From positions 1 through 43,754 of the forward strand of contig JAQBQD010000194.1 in the NCBI GenBank assembly GCA_028287185.1: DNA of 43,754 bases. Direction: 5' to 3'. The DNA comes from Gemmatimonadota bacterium. Its GTDB lineage: Bacteria; Gemmatimonadota; Gemmatimonadetes; Longimicrobiales; Longimicrobiaceae. Below the pieces are notes generated by a model. The model had not been told where the DNA came from and made no database searches. It was given only the letters and a program-made list of their open reading frames with translations. The translations under genes and the position numbers were made by a program. Each line of letters begins with the position of its first letter. Position 1 is the stretch's first letter. Below are positions 26,314-37,533 of the stretch, one piece after another.

Positions 26314-27441
26314 ATGAGAACCGATCGTCAAGAAAGCGTGCTCGGGCGCCCGGCGCGTGCCCCCTGGGCCCTGGAGCTCGGCGCCCACGACGACGGCGGC
26401 GGCATGCCGGCCGGCTTCAGCGTGTCCGGGGTCGCGCTCCCCGAGCCCGGTCCCGCGCGCGACGGAATCCTGGCCACCATCGGCAACACGCCGCTGGTGC
26501 GGCTCCGGCGGGCCCTGGGTGGGGTTCCGTTCCGCCTCTACGCCAAGCTCGAGGCGTTCAACCCGGGCGGCAGCATCAAGGACCGCCCGGCGGTCCGGAT
26601 CGTCGCCGACGCGCTGGCCGTGGGCGAGATCGATGCCGGCACGACCGTCGTGGAAGCCAGCTCGGGGAACATGGGGATCGGCCTGGCGCAGGTCTGCGCC
26701 TATCACGGGCTGCGCTTCGTCTGCGTGGTGGACAACCGCACGACGGCGCAGAACATCCACATCCTGCAGGCCTACGGAGCCGTCGTCGACGTCGTGACCG
26801 AGCCGGACCCCGAGACGGGCGACCTGCTCCAGGCGAAGCTCGACCGCGTGCGCCGCTACCTGGAGACGGAGCCGAGCTGCTTCTGGCCCAACCAGTACGC
26901 CAACCGCAACAACTCCCGCTCGCACCACCGGACGATGGCGGAGATCGTCCACCAGGCCGGCGGGCGCGTGGACTACCTCTTCTGCGCCACCGCCACCTGC
27001 GGCACCCTCCGGGGATGCGCGGAGTACGTGCGGGAGATGGGGCTGCCCACCCGGATCGTCGCGGTCGACGCCGTGGGCAGCGTCATCTTCGGGGGCAGGT
27101 CGTGCAAGCGGCTCATCCCCGGCCACGGGACCGCGCGCGTTCCGGAGCTGCACGACCCGGCGCTGGGCGACCGCTTCGTCCAGGTGACGGACCGGGACTG
27201 CGTGGCCGGGTGCCGCCGCCTGCTGCGCGAGGAAGCGATCCTGGCCGGCGGCTCGTCGGGGGGCATCCTGATGGGGCTGGACGCGCTGCGGCACGAGATC
27301 GAGCCCGACGCGACCTGCGTCCTGGTCTTCCCGGACCGCGGCGAGCGCTACCTGGACACGATCTTCTCCGACGTTTGGGTCGCCGAGCACTTCGGCGCCG
27401 CGCAGCTCGAGGCGTTCCTCCCACCCCAGCCGACACGATGA
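26314..27441 (+). CDS. sbnA: SbnA-like PLP enzyme, N-(2-amino-2-carboxyethyl)-L-glutamate synthase (2,3-diaminopropionate pathway)
   Basis: 375 aa; GGGAG lies just upstream of the ATG. Fold type II PLP enzyme of the cysteine synthase family. The PLP Lys is Lys89 in GGSIKDRPA, and the substrate loop is ASSGNMGIG. Several stretches resemble Staphylococcus SbnA rather than CysK: GSVIFG, a PGHGTARVPE segment, a GCRRLLREEAILAGGSSG segment and FPDRGERYLDTIFSDVW. SbnA joins O-phosphoserine to glutamate; SbnB then oxidises the adduct to release 2,3-diaminopropionate. No SbnB (ornithine cyclodeaminase-like) gene is visible in the window, so it may lie elsewhere, or the adduct itself may be used. An N-terminal extension of about 45 residues is unusual; ATG 26404 is an alternative start. 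Its stop overlaps the next start. Confidence 0.88.
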   Translation: MRTDRQESVLGRPARAPWALELGAHDDGGGMPAGFSVSGVALPEPGPARDGILATIGNTPLVRLRRALGGVPFRLYAKLEAFNPGGSIKDRPAVRIVADALAVGEIDAGTTVVEASSGNMGIGLAQVCAYHGLRFVCVVDNRTTAQNIHILQAYGAVVDVVTEPDPETGDLLQAKLDRVRRYLETEPSCFWPNQYANRNNSRSHHRTMAEIVHQAGGRVDYLFCATATCGTLRGCAEYVREMGLPTRIVAVDAVGSVIFGGRSCKRLIPGHGTARVPELHDPALGDRFVQVTDRDCVAGCRRLLREEAILAGGSSGGILMGLDALRHEIEPDATCVLVFPDRGERYLDTIFSDVWVAEHFGAAQLEAFLPPQPTR

Positions 27442-29945
27442 TGAAGCGAGCAGACGACCTTCCGGGGGCGGACCGCCCCGGGCTCACGGCCTGGGCGCGC
27501 GGGGCCGGCACCCGGCTTCGGGGGCTCCGCTTCCGGGATGCCGAAGGCGCCAGCCTCATCGTCCGGCCCCCGCTCGACGCGCTGCCGGAAGGGGTGGACC
27601 GGGGGGCCGGCCGGACGGGCCCGGCGGCGTCCCCTCCCGGGCAGGCCGGCGCGCGCGGGCTCGCGCTGGCCGCACTCGCCGTCACCGCCGCGGCCCTGGG
27701 GATGAGCTGGCTTCCGTACGTTCCTCCCGCGGCAAAGCCGGCGACGGCGCCGGCGAGCGAGTTCTCGGCGGCGCGCGCGCTGCCGCACCTCCGGCGGATC
27801 GCGCAGCGGCCGCGGCCTCCCGGATCCGCCGCGCATCGCGAGGTGGAGCGGTACCTCCAGGCACAGCTCCGCGCGCTCGGCCTCGCGCCGTCGGTGCAGA
27901 CCACGACCGTCGCCGCGGAGCCGCGCGGCCGGCAGGGCGTCGCCGCGACCGTCACCAACATCGCGGCGCGGCTGCCGGGGCGCGGAGGCGCTCACTCGAT
28001 CCTCCTGGTGACCCACTACGACGGGGTCACGGGCGGCCCCGGCGCCAACGACGCGGGGGTGGCCGTGGCCGCGCTCCTCGAGACGGTGCGCGCGCTCCGC
28101 GCGGGGCCGCCGCTGCGCGACGACGTCGTGGTGCTCTTCACCGACGGGGAGGAGTCCGGCCTGCTGGGCGCGCGGGCGTTCAGCGAAGCGCACCCGTGGG
28201 CGCGGGACGTCGGGCTGGTGCTCAACTTCGAGGCGCGCGGCACCCACGGTCCGGCGCTGATGTTCGAGAGCAGCCCCGGCAACGCCTGGCTGGCGCGCGG
28301 GCTGCGGGGCGCGGACGCGCCGGTGGCCAGCTCGCTCTTCTACGAGATCTACCGGCGCCTCCCCAACGACACCGATTTCAGCGTGTTCAAGCGCAGCGGC
28401 CTCGCGGGGATGAACTTCGCCTACATCGGCGGGCTGACCGGGTACCACACGCGGCTCGACGACCTGGCCTCGGTGGACCCGCGGAACGTGCAGCACCAGG
28501 GCTCGTACGCGCTGGGCCTCGCGCGCCGCTTCGGCGCCGCCGAGCTGCCGGCGAAGGGTGCCGCCAACGCCGTCTTCTTCAACCTTCCCCTGCTGGGCCT
28601 GGTCAGCTACGGCGAGGGGTGGTCGGCGCCGCTCGCCGCCGCCGCCTTCCTGCTGCTGCTGGCCGCGATCGGCGGGGGAGTGCGCACCGGCACGCTGCGG
28701 CCCTGGCGGACCGTGCTCGGCTTCGGGGGGTTCGCGGGCATGCTGCTCCTGGTGGGGGCGCTGCTCACGGGCACGTGGCTGCTCATCAGGGCCACCCACC
28801 CCGCGTACGCCGGGATGCCGATGGGCGAGACGTACAACGGCGCGCTGTACTTCGCGGCGTTCGTGCTCCTGACGGTGACGCTCGCGGCCGCCGTGCACCG
28901 GTGGGCCCGCAAGCGGCTCACGCCCGCCGAGCTGCTGGCCGCGGCCCTGCTGGCGTGGGGTGCGGGGACGCTGGCGTTCGGCGTGGGGGTCCCCGGCGCC
29001 GGCTACCTCTGGCTCTGGCCGACCGTCTTCGCGGCGGCGGGCCTGTGGGTGCTGCTCCGAAGCGGAGCCGGGCCGCCGGCGGGCCGGCGGCTGCTGGTGG
29101 CGGGCCTGGGCGCCGTTCCCGCGCTGCTGCTGGTCGCGCCAGCCGTCCGGCTGCTGTACGAGGGCATGACCGTGCAGTCGGTCGGGCTGCTGATGGTGCC
29201 GGTGGCGCTCGTGCTCGGCCTGATGCTCCCGCACCTGGAGCTGGCGCAGCGGGCGGGCGGGCGGGCGTGGCTTCTCGCGCCGGCCCTGGCCGCCGTCGTC
29301 CTCCTGGCCGCCGCGGAGGCGCGGTCGCCGTTCGACGCGGCGCACCCCCGGCCGAACAGCCTCTTCTACCTGATGGATGCCGGGCGGAACGAGGCGTCGT
29401 GGGCGAGCAGCGATGCGCGTCCGGACGCATGGACGTCGCGCTTCCTCGGATCCAGCCCCAGGCGGGGGCCGCTCTCCGGATACTTCCCGGCCATCGACTA
29501 TCCCTTCCTGTGGACCCCGGCCCCCGCCGTCGCCGCCCCGCGGCCGCCCCTTCTGGAGCTGCTCTCCGACGAGCGCCGGGCGGACGGGCGGGTGCTGCGC
29601 GTTCGCGTGCGGTCGCAGCGGGGCGGCGAGCAGGTCTGGGTCAACGTCGCTCCGGGTGCGGAGATCGTCTCCGTGAACGGCCGGGCGCTGGGCCATGGCG
29701 ACCGTGACGGCGGTCCCTCCAGCCTCCGCTACGTGGGATTGCCGGCCGACGGGATCGAGGTGGCCGTGCACGTGAGGGGCAGGGACGCGGTGAAGATCCA
29801 GGCGGTCGACCGTACGAGCGGTCTCCCGGACCTGCCCGACATGGCGCGGCATCCGAGGCCGCGCGACACCATGCCGACCCCGATCCTCAACAGCCTGCAG
29901 GACGCGACGTTCATCGGGGCGACGCTCGCGGTCCCTGCCGCCTGA
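27438..29945 (+). CDS. Membrane-anchored M28-family zinc peptidase
   Basis: 835 aa, starting at an ATGATG that overlaps the SbnA-like stop. A cytosolic N-terminus of about 75 residues precedes a membrane segment (about 76-96, rich in Ala/Leu). The M28 domain (about 110-375) has THYDGV (His193), GANDAGV (Asp205), DGEESG (catalytic Glu238, ligand Glu239), an NFEARG Glu and a GYHTRLDD His, the expected two-zinc set. About seven further membrane segments (380-650) and a C-terminal soluble domain follow, like the ERMP1-type layout. The peptidase domain is probably periplasmic. The tight link to the biosynthetic operon suggests trimming of the exported product, precursor activation or self-protection; none is shown by the sequence itself. 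Confidence 0.87.
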   Translation: MMKRADDLPGADRPGLTAWARGAGTRLRGLRFRDAEGASLIVRPPLDALPEGVDRGAGRTGPAASPPGQAGARGLALAALAVTAAALGMSWLPYVPPAAKPATAPASEFSAARALPHLRRIAQRPRPPGSAAHREVERYLQAQLRALGLAPSVQTTTVAAEPRGRQGVAATVTNIAARLPGRGGAHSILLVTHYDGVTGGPGANDAGVAVAALLETVRALRAGPPLRDDVVVLFTDGEESGLLGARAFSEAHPWARDVGLVLNFEARGTHGPALMFESSPGNAWLARGLRGADAPVASSLFYEIYRRLPNDTDFSVFKRSGLAGMNFAYIGGLTGYHTRLDDLASVDPRNVQHQGSYALGLARRFGAAELPAKGAANAVFFNLPLLGLVSYGEGWSAPLAAAAFLLLLAAIGGGVRTGTLRPWRTVLGFGGFAGMLLLVGALLTGTWLLIRATHPAYAGMPMGETYNGALYFAAFVLLTVTLAAAVHRWARKRLTPAELLAAALLAWGAGTLAFGVGVPGAGYLWLWPTVFAAAGLWVLLRSGAGPPAGRRLLVAGLGAVPALLLVAPAVRLLYEGMTVQSVGLLMVPVALVLGLMLPHLELAQRAGGRAWLLAPALAAVVLLAAAEARSPFDAAHPRPNSLFYLMDAGRNEASWASSDARPDAWTSRFLGSSPRRGPLSGYFPAIDYPFLWTPAPAVAAPRPPLLELLSDERRADGRVLRVRVRSQRGGEQVWVNVAPGAEIVSVNGRALGHGDRDGGPSSLRYVGLPADGIEVAVHVRGRDAVKIQAVDRTSGLPDLPDMARHPRPRDTMPTPILNSLQDATFIGATLAVPAA

Positions 29946-29947
29946 CG

Positions 29948-29976
29948 GCCGGATCGGCGGATGCGCCGAAGCCGGC
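29948..29976 (+). terminator. Possible weak hairpin after the M28 peptidase gene
   Basis: Two five-base-pair stems (GCCGG/CCGGC and CGGCG/CGCCG) separated by a small internal loop lie just after the stop codon at 29943-29945. There is no T-tract. It could mark the end of the biosynthetic operon, but GC-rich DNA forms such hairpins easily. Confidence 0.25.
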
Positions 29977-30023
29977 TGCGAAGGGCAGCGCCTGCCTCAC
30001 GTCCGTCCGCGAAGGCAGGAAGC

Positions 30024-30052
30024 TTGACGGGCTGGCCGCCGCGGCTCATATA
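30024..30052 (+). promoter_or_regulatory. Candidate sigma-70-type promoter for the ADOP permease
   Basis: TTGACG (30024-30029) and CATATA (30047-30052) are separated by 17 bases; TATATG at 30049 is an alternative -10 with a 19-base spacer. This is one of very few AT-rich spots in the 405-base gap between the M28 stop and the permease start. It implies a leader of roughly 290 bases. The rest of the gap (29977-30350) shows no convincing gene. Confidence 0.35.
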
Positions 30053-30350
30053 TGCGGGAATCACACGGCATGGCCGCTCACGGCTGGAGCTCGAGGCCCG
30101 GCCCGGCGAGCTTCCGCCGGATCGCCGGGCGCGGCACCCTGGAACCGGCCGGATCCGCGAGGCGCCGCTCAGCCCGCGCGGCACTCGCCACGAGGCGCGG
30201 CCTCGGACCCCGGGGGCGTGGGTGGCGAGCTCCGGCCAGGGGCGGCGCGGGTTCGGTGACGTCACGGGACGAGGGCGGGACGCAGGTGCACGCGTAGCGC
30301 AGCGGGGCGCAGATCGCGCCTGCCATCGGGCCAAATCACGGGGGTCAGCG

Positions 30351-33080
30351 ATGAAGGACTGGAGCAACGAGGTACGCAGGCGGCTTGCCGGGCTGGGGCT
30401 CGATCCGGCCGAAGCGGCGCGGGTCGTGGAGGAGCTGGCCCAGCGCGCGGAAGACCGGTACCTGGAGCTGCGCTCCGGCGGCGCGACCGACGAGCAGGCG
30501 GTCCGGGAAGCGCTCGCCGAGCTGGAAGGGGACGAGATGCTGGGGCGGATGCGCGGTGCCGCCGGCTCCTCCCCGCCGCCGCCGGCCGCCCCGCGCGAGG
30601 CGGCCGGGGGCGGGTTCCTGGAGTCGCGGTTGAGCGACCTGCGCTACGCGCTACGGCTGCTGCGCCGCAACCCGCTGTACACGGCCGTGATCGTGGTGAC
30701 GCTCGCGCTGGGGATCGGCGCCAACACGGCCGTCTTCAGCGTGGTGGACGCGGTGCTGCTGGGCCCGTCGCCGTTCAAGGACCCCGACCGGCTCGTGATG
30801 CTCTGGGAGACGGACCGGAGCAGCGACACCCACCACGAGCCCGCGTCGTGGCCCGACATCGTGGACTTCCGGCAGCGGAGCCGCACCGTCGCCGACATCG
30901 GCGCGGTGACGGGCACCGAGGCGACGCTGGCCGTTTCCGGCAAGGACCCGGAGCGCCTGGCGGCCGTCGGCGTGACGCCGAACCTGCCCTCCCTGCTTGG
31001 GATACGGCCGGTCCTCGGCCGCCTCTTCGCGCCGGGCGAAGGGGCGGCCGGCGGCGCGCCCGTGGCGCTGCTCAGCGAGCGCCTGTGGCGCAGCCGCTTC
31101 AACGCGAACCCGGCGGTCGTCGGCTCCTCGGTGATCATCAACGAGAAGCCGACCACGGTGGTCGGCGTGGTGCCGGCGGAGGCGAGCCTGGGGATCGAGC
31201 AGATCCACGCGAAAGCGGACTACACCGCCCCGTACGCCGGGGGACAGGTGGAGCTGTGGCTGGCGCTGCAGCCCTCGGAGGACGCGTTCCCCCGCCACAC
31301 GCACCCCTTCCTGGCGATCGGCCGGCTGGCGCCGGGCGCGAGCATCGACGCCGCGGGACGGGAGCTCGCGGGCGTCGCGTCGGCGCTGGAGAAGAGCTAT
31401 CCGGCGGACGAGGCGCGGGGCGTGAACATCGAGCCGTACACCGACGTCATCTTCGGGGAGAGCCGCGGGCCTCTGCTCATCCTGCTCGGGGCCGCCGCGC
31501 TCATGCTGCTCGTGGTGTGCGCCAACGTGGCGAACCTCCTGCTCGCCCGCATGACCGTGCGCCGCCGCGAGATCGCGCTGCGGACGGCGCTCGGCGCCCA
31601 GGGTTCGCGCATCAGCCTGCAGCTCCTCACCGAAAGCCTCGTCGTGACCTTCTTCGGGGCGGTCGTGGGCGTGCTGCTGGCCCTGGCCGGGCTCAAGACG
31701 CTGGTCGCGATGGCGCCCTCCTCGATCCCGCGCCTCCAGTCGGTGGCGATCAACGGGCGGGTGCTGGCGTTCACCGCCGGCATCGCCGCCGTGGCGGCGG
31801 TCGCGTTCGGGATGCTGCCGGTGATCCAGGCCCGCCGCGCCGACATCCGCTCGGTGCTCCAGGACGGCGGCACCCGCACCTCGGAGAGCCGCGGCGCACG
31901 GCGCTTCCGGGGGGGGCTGGTGGTCTCGGAGGTGGCGCTGGCCGTGGCGCTGGTGATCGGCGCGGGGCTGCTGCTGCGCAGCTTCCGCGAGCTGCGCCGC
32001 ATCGATCCCGGGTTCCGCACTGCCCACGTGCTGAAGGCGCAGTATCAGCTCCCCGATACGCGGTACCCGATGGACTTCTCCAAGTGGCCCGACCTGCCCA
32101 AGATCAATCGCTTCAACGCCGAGTTCCTGCGGCAGGTGCAGGCCCTGCCCGGCGTGAAGTCGGCCGCCCTGGCGGCCGTCGATCCCCTCGACCCCGGCTT
32201 CACGAACTCGTTCCTGATCGTGGGCCGCGCCGAGGAGTCGAAGTCGTTCCCGGAGATCCGCACCCGCTTGATCACGCCCTCGTACCTGGAGACGATGGGG
32301 GTGCCGCTCATCGCCGGCCGCACGCTCGGCGACGGTGACGGCGCCGGCTCGCCCCGGGTGGCCCTCATCAACCGCACGGCGGCCGCCCGCTACTTCCGGG
32401 GGACCGATCCGGTGGGGCAGCGGCTCAGCTTCTGGCACTCGGAGTGGCAGGTGGTGGGGGTGATGGGCGACGAGCGCTTCCACGGCATCGATCACGAGAG
32501 CGAGCCCGCCGTGTACCTGTCCCTGTCGCAGGCCCCGCTCGCCAACCCCACGCTCCTGGTCCGCGCCCGCGGCGACCCGGAGTCCGTCGTGCCGGAGGTC
32601 CGCCGCGTGCTGCGCGCGCTCGATCCGCAGATCCCGCTGTACGGGGTCGAGCCGCTGCAGACGACGCTGCTGAAGAAGATGGCCCGGTCGCGCTTCGTCA
32701 CCGTTCTGCTGATGGTCTTCGGCGGCCTCTCGATCGTGCTCGCGCTCGTGGGGCTGAACGGGGTGCTGGGCTACACGGTCGCCCAGCGCGTGCCCGAGCT
32801 GGGCATCCGCATGGCGCTGGGGGCCACGAGCAGAGACGTGCTGCGGATGGTGGTGGGAGAGGGGGTTCGCCTGGCGGCCGTCGGCGTCGCGCTCGGTTCG
32901 GTGGCGGCGCTGCTCGGGTCCCGCCTGCTCTCGAGCCTTCTCTACGGGGTTCCGCGCACGGACGTCCTCACCTACCTCGCCGTGACCCTCGGCGCGCTGG
33001 GCGCCGCGGCCTTCGCGAGCTGGCTCCCGGCCCGGCGGGCGACGTCGGTCGAGCCGAACCAGGCGCTGCGGGCGGAATAG
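30351..33080 (+). CDS. ADOP-type (MacB/FtsX-like) permease
   Basis: 909 aa. The start was chosen at the ATG that begins the soluble prefix domain (residues 1-80, MKDWSNEVRRRLAGLGLDP). It continues with a membrane segment around 105-130 (LGIGANTAVFSVVDAVLL), a MacB-like periplasmic domain, an FtsX block around 370-500 (CANVANLLLARMTVRRREIA, LRTALGA), a fourth membrane helix near 520-545, a second periplasmic domain, and a C-terminal FtsX block around 785-895 (GIRMALGAT). The two-fold repeat with no ATPase domain, plus the prefix, is the layout of the acidobacterial duplicated orphan permeases, common in Acidobacteriota and Gemmatimonadota. Substrate unknown. It has its own candidate promoter, so membership of the NRPS cluster is uncertain. 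Confidence 0.9.
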   Translation: MKDWSNEVRRRLAGLGLDPAEAARVVEELAQRAEDRYLELRSGGATDEQAVREALAELEGDEMLGRMRGAAGSSPPPPAAPREAAGGGFLESRLSDLRYALRLLRRNPLYTAVIVVTLALGIGANTAVFSVVDAVLLGPSPFKDPDRLVMLWETDRSSDTHHEPASWPDIVDFRQRSRTVADIGAVTGTEATLAVSGKDPERLAAVGVTPNLPSLLGIRPVLGRLFAPGEGAAGGAPVALLSERLWRSRFNANPAVVGSSVIINEKPTTVVGVVPAEASLGIEQIHAKADYTAPYAGGQVELWLALQPSEDAFPRHTHPFLAIGRLAPGASIDAAGRELAGVASALEKSYPADEARGVNIEPYTDVIFGESRGPLLILLGAAALMLLVVCANVANLLLARMTVRRREIALRTALGAQGSRISLQLLTESLVVTFFGAVVGVLLALAGLKTLVAMAPSSIPRLQSVAINGRVLAFTAGIAAVAAVAFGMLPVIQARRADIRSVLQDGGTRTSESRGARRFRGGLVVSEVALAVALVIGAGLLLRSFRELRRIDPGFRTAHVLKAQYQLPDTRYPMDFSKWPDLPKINRFNAEFLRQVQALPGVKSAALAAVDPLDPGFTNSFLIVGRAEESKSFPEIRTRLITPSYLETMGVPLIAGRTLGDGDGAGSPRVALINRTAAARYFRGTDPVGQRLSFWHSEWQVVGVMGDERFHGIDHESEPAVYLSLSQAPLANPTLLVRARGDPESVVPEVRRVLRALDPQIPLYGVEPLQTTLLKKMARSRFVTVLLMVFGGLSIVLALVGLNGVLGYTVAQRVPELGIRMALGATSRDVLRMVVGEGVRLAAVGVALGSVAALLGSRLLSSLLYGVPRTDVLTYLAVTLGALGAAAFASWLPARRATSVEPNQALRAE

Positions 33081-33538
33081 GGGCGGCAGGCGCGGGTGGT
33101 GCGCGTCGACGCCTCCGCGCCACCTCACGGTACCGCGCGGTGGCGGTGGAGGGTTCGAGTTCCACCCGGGCCGTGAAAAGATCCCCGTGCCTCGCTGCGG
33201 CAAGGCACGGGGATCGTCGTTCGTTGGGAGTCGCCTGGCGGCTCAAGCCGCAGCGCCGCGGCGACGGCCTCCGCCGGTGGGCCGCAGACCTTGCCCGGGC
33301 GCGACGGGTGCACCTTGCTTTCCAGGCCGTAGAACTCGCAGAAGCCCATGATGCCAGCGATTGAGGTCCGCGGAGCTGTCCGTGCTCGGCACCCGGATGC
33401 GCGGCTCGGCGTGCCCGCGACGTCTGCCCGCCTCCATGCCGACCAAAATGCCGCACGATTCGGAACGGGCCGCGGGAGCAGAGCGCGGCATCGGGAGGAA
33501 ACCGGTGCCGCGCTTCTGTTTCTTGCTCGGCAGACCGT
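33081..33538. other. Gap between convergent genes, with a hairpin and a possible gene remnant
   Basis: 458 bases between the permease stop and the groES stop. It holds the strong hairpin at 33180-33215. On the minus strand, about 33235-33375 reads with a strongly coding-like third-base bias (encoding MGFCEFYGLESKVHPSRPGK and onward from an ATG ending at 33349). The frame then runs into the hairpin, so it is at most a broken remnant, and I do not recognise it. Nothing else convincing is present. Confidence 0.4.
33180..33215. terminator. Bidirectional intrinsic terminator hairpin
   Basis: A perfect 13-base-pair inverted repeat (GATCCCCGTGCCT and its complement) with a ten-base loop. An A-run on its left side (33177-33180) becomes a short T-tract for transcripts coming from the right, i.e. 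groES. It sits between the convergent permease and groES genes and could end both transcripts. Confidence 0.75.
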
Positions 33539-33907
33539 TTACGGAAGCGGGATGTGGTCGCGGATGAGGAGGAGGATGGCGGCGTGGGGCACGATCATGT
33601 ACTGCGTGCCGTCGATCTCGACCTCTACGGCCTCGCGGCGCAGGAAGACGGCGGAGTCGCCCTTGCCGGCCTGCAGCGGCACGTAGCGGATCTCCGTTCG
33701 CGAGCCGGTGCGCGTCCATGGCTCGCCCCCGACCTCGGCGGGCTCCGACGTTGGATAGCCCGGCCCTGTGTTGACCACGGTTCCGCTGGCTACCTTCTCC
33801 TTCTCGGCGACGCCGTGCGGCAGGTAAAGGCCCGAGGACGTCTTGCTGCTCTCCTCCTCGGGCTTGATGAGGACCTTGTCCCCGATCAGGATCACTTCTC
33901 GGCCCAT
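33539..33907 (-). CDS. groES: GroES-like co-chaperonin, lone and long
   Basis: 122 aa, starting at the ATG at 33907-33905 and ending in TAA. It begins MGREVILIGDKVLIKPEEES, followed by a GroES mobile-loop-like stretch (SSKTSSGLYLP, cf. the GIVL tripeptide region that contacts GroEL) and the usual VASGTVVNTGPG turn. Typical GroES is about 95 residues; the extra length is mainly around residues 50-75, before RYVPLQAGKGDSAVFLRREAVEVEIDG. No groEL is next to it, so it is probably a paralogue acting with a GroEL encoded elsewhere, or a specialised co-chaperonin. It is convergent with the permease and divergent from acnA. No CIRCE element is visible upstream. Confidence 0.85.
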   Translation of the reverse strand: MGREVILIGDKVLIKPEEESSKTSSGLYLPHGVAEKEKVASGTVVNTGPGYPTSEPAEVGGEPWTRTGSRTEIRYVPLQAGKGDSAVFLRREAVEVEIDGTQYMIVPHAAILLLIRDHIPLP

Positions 33908-34262
33908 TGCTCGTCCGTCCGAATGGCTTGTGGTGGCGGTGCGGGCGGATACGTGCCCGGCGCCCGAATCATACGTGAGGTGTCGCCTCCGCGCACTGCT
34001 GCTCGTCCCTTGTGATACCTCGGCGCGCCGGAATTGCTCCCCGTTGTGTCCGCTGAGCGGGGCCTCCGCCTCGGCTTCGGCCGGGTGAGTAAATCTCAGT
34101 GTCGCGGCGGCTTTCGGCGAGGCTCCGAAAGGTGTAGACTGTCGCCGGGCGCGGCGGCGGCGGGGGTGAGCCCTTTCCGGCGCGGGACGTGCGCGAGCCC
34201 CTGCGGATGCGGGGGGGCCGCGGCGTGCGCTCCGTCCAGAGCCACCAGACCAGGAGACCGAG
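33908..34262. other. Divergent control region between groES and acnA
   Basis: 355 bases with no gene. For groES, TATGAT on the minus strand (33973-33968) is a good -10 match about 60 bases before the ATG, but the matching -35 is poor. For acnA, TAGACT at 34135-34140 is a weak -10 candidate. The clearest signal is the acnA ribosome-binding site AGGAG at 34252-34256, six bases before the ATG. Confidence 0.45.
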
Positions 34263-37190
<2,928 letters not shown>

Positions 37191-37218
37191 ACGCGGGGCA
37201 GGTTCGATGATCCCTGGA

Positions 37219-37249
37219 AGCGCCGGCGTCCCGATGGGGCGCCGGCGCT
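37219..37249 (+). terminator. Hairpin terminator after acnA
   Basis: A 14-base-pair stem (13 Watson-Crick pairs and one G-T pair) with a three-base GAT loop, starting 29 bases after the acnA stop and followed by a short T-containing tail (37249-37251). The stem is very stable. Confidence 0.8.
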
Positions 37250-37263
37250 TTCGGCCCTCACCC

Positions 37264-37305
37264 GGCGGGCGAGGCCCGCCGCCCTCCCCCGCAAGCGGGA
37301 GAGGG
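37264..37305. repeat. Two adjacent short hairpins, REP-like
   Basis: GGCGGGC-GAG-GCCCGCC (37264-37280) is a perfect seven-pair hairpin. CCCTCCCCCGC-AA-GCGGGAGAGGG (37282-37305) is an eleven-pair hairpin with one mismatch. The second resembles the CCCTCTCCCGC/GCGGGAGAGGG palindromes dispersed between genes in many GC-rich genomes. Confidence 0.55.
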
Positions 37306-37533
37306 TAAGTAAAGCGACGATTGCAAGTTACAGGTTCATCGCATCAGGCGACGGCCGGCTGTCGACGCGGAAACGCCGATCCGGCTCGGAGCAGCCCGCG
37401 CAGGCGGGCTTCGGGCCGTTCCAGCCGCGGGTTCAACCGCCTGGGCGCGAAAGGCTGCCGCCCTGCTATCCTCATCCTTCCGCTCCGACGTACGTCCGCC
37501 GCTCGACCGGCCGCCATCTGCTGGACTGCCCAT

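Noticed and set aside
30351..33080. Treating the ADOP permease as the cluster's exporter
   Set aside because: It has no ATPase domain, has its own likely promoter, and a proper SyrD/PvdE-type exporter already lies inside the operon.
33140..33172. tRNA T-arm-like sequence (GGGTTCGAGTTCC) that could indicate a tRNA gene or attachment site
   Set aside because: The T-stem does not pair properly, and no matching acceptor, anticodon or D-arm is found within the preceding 80 bases.
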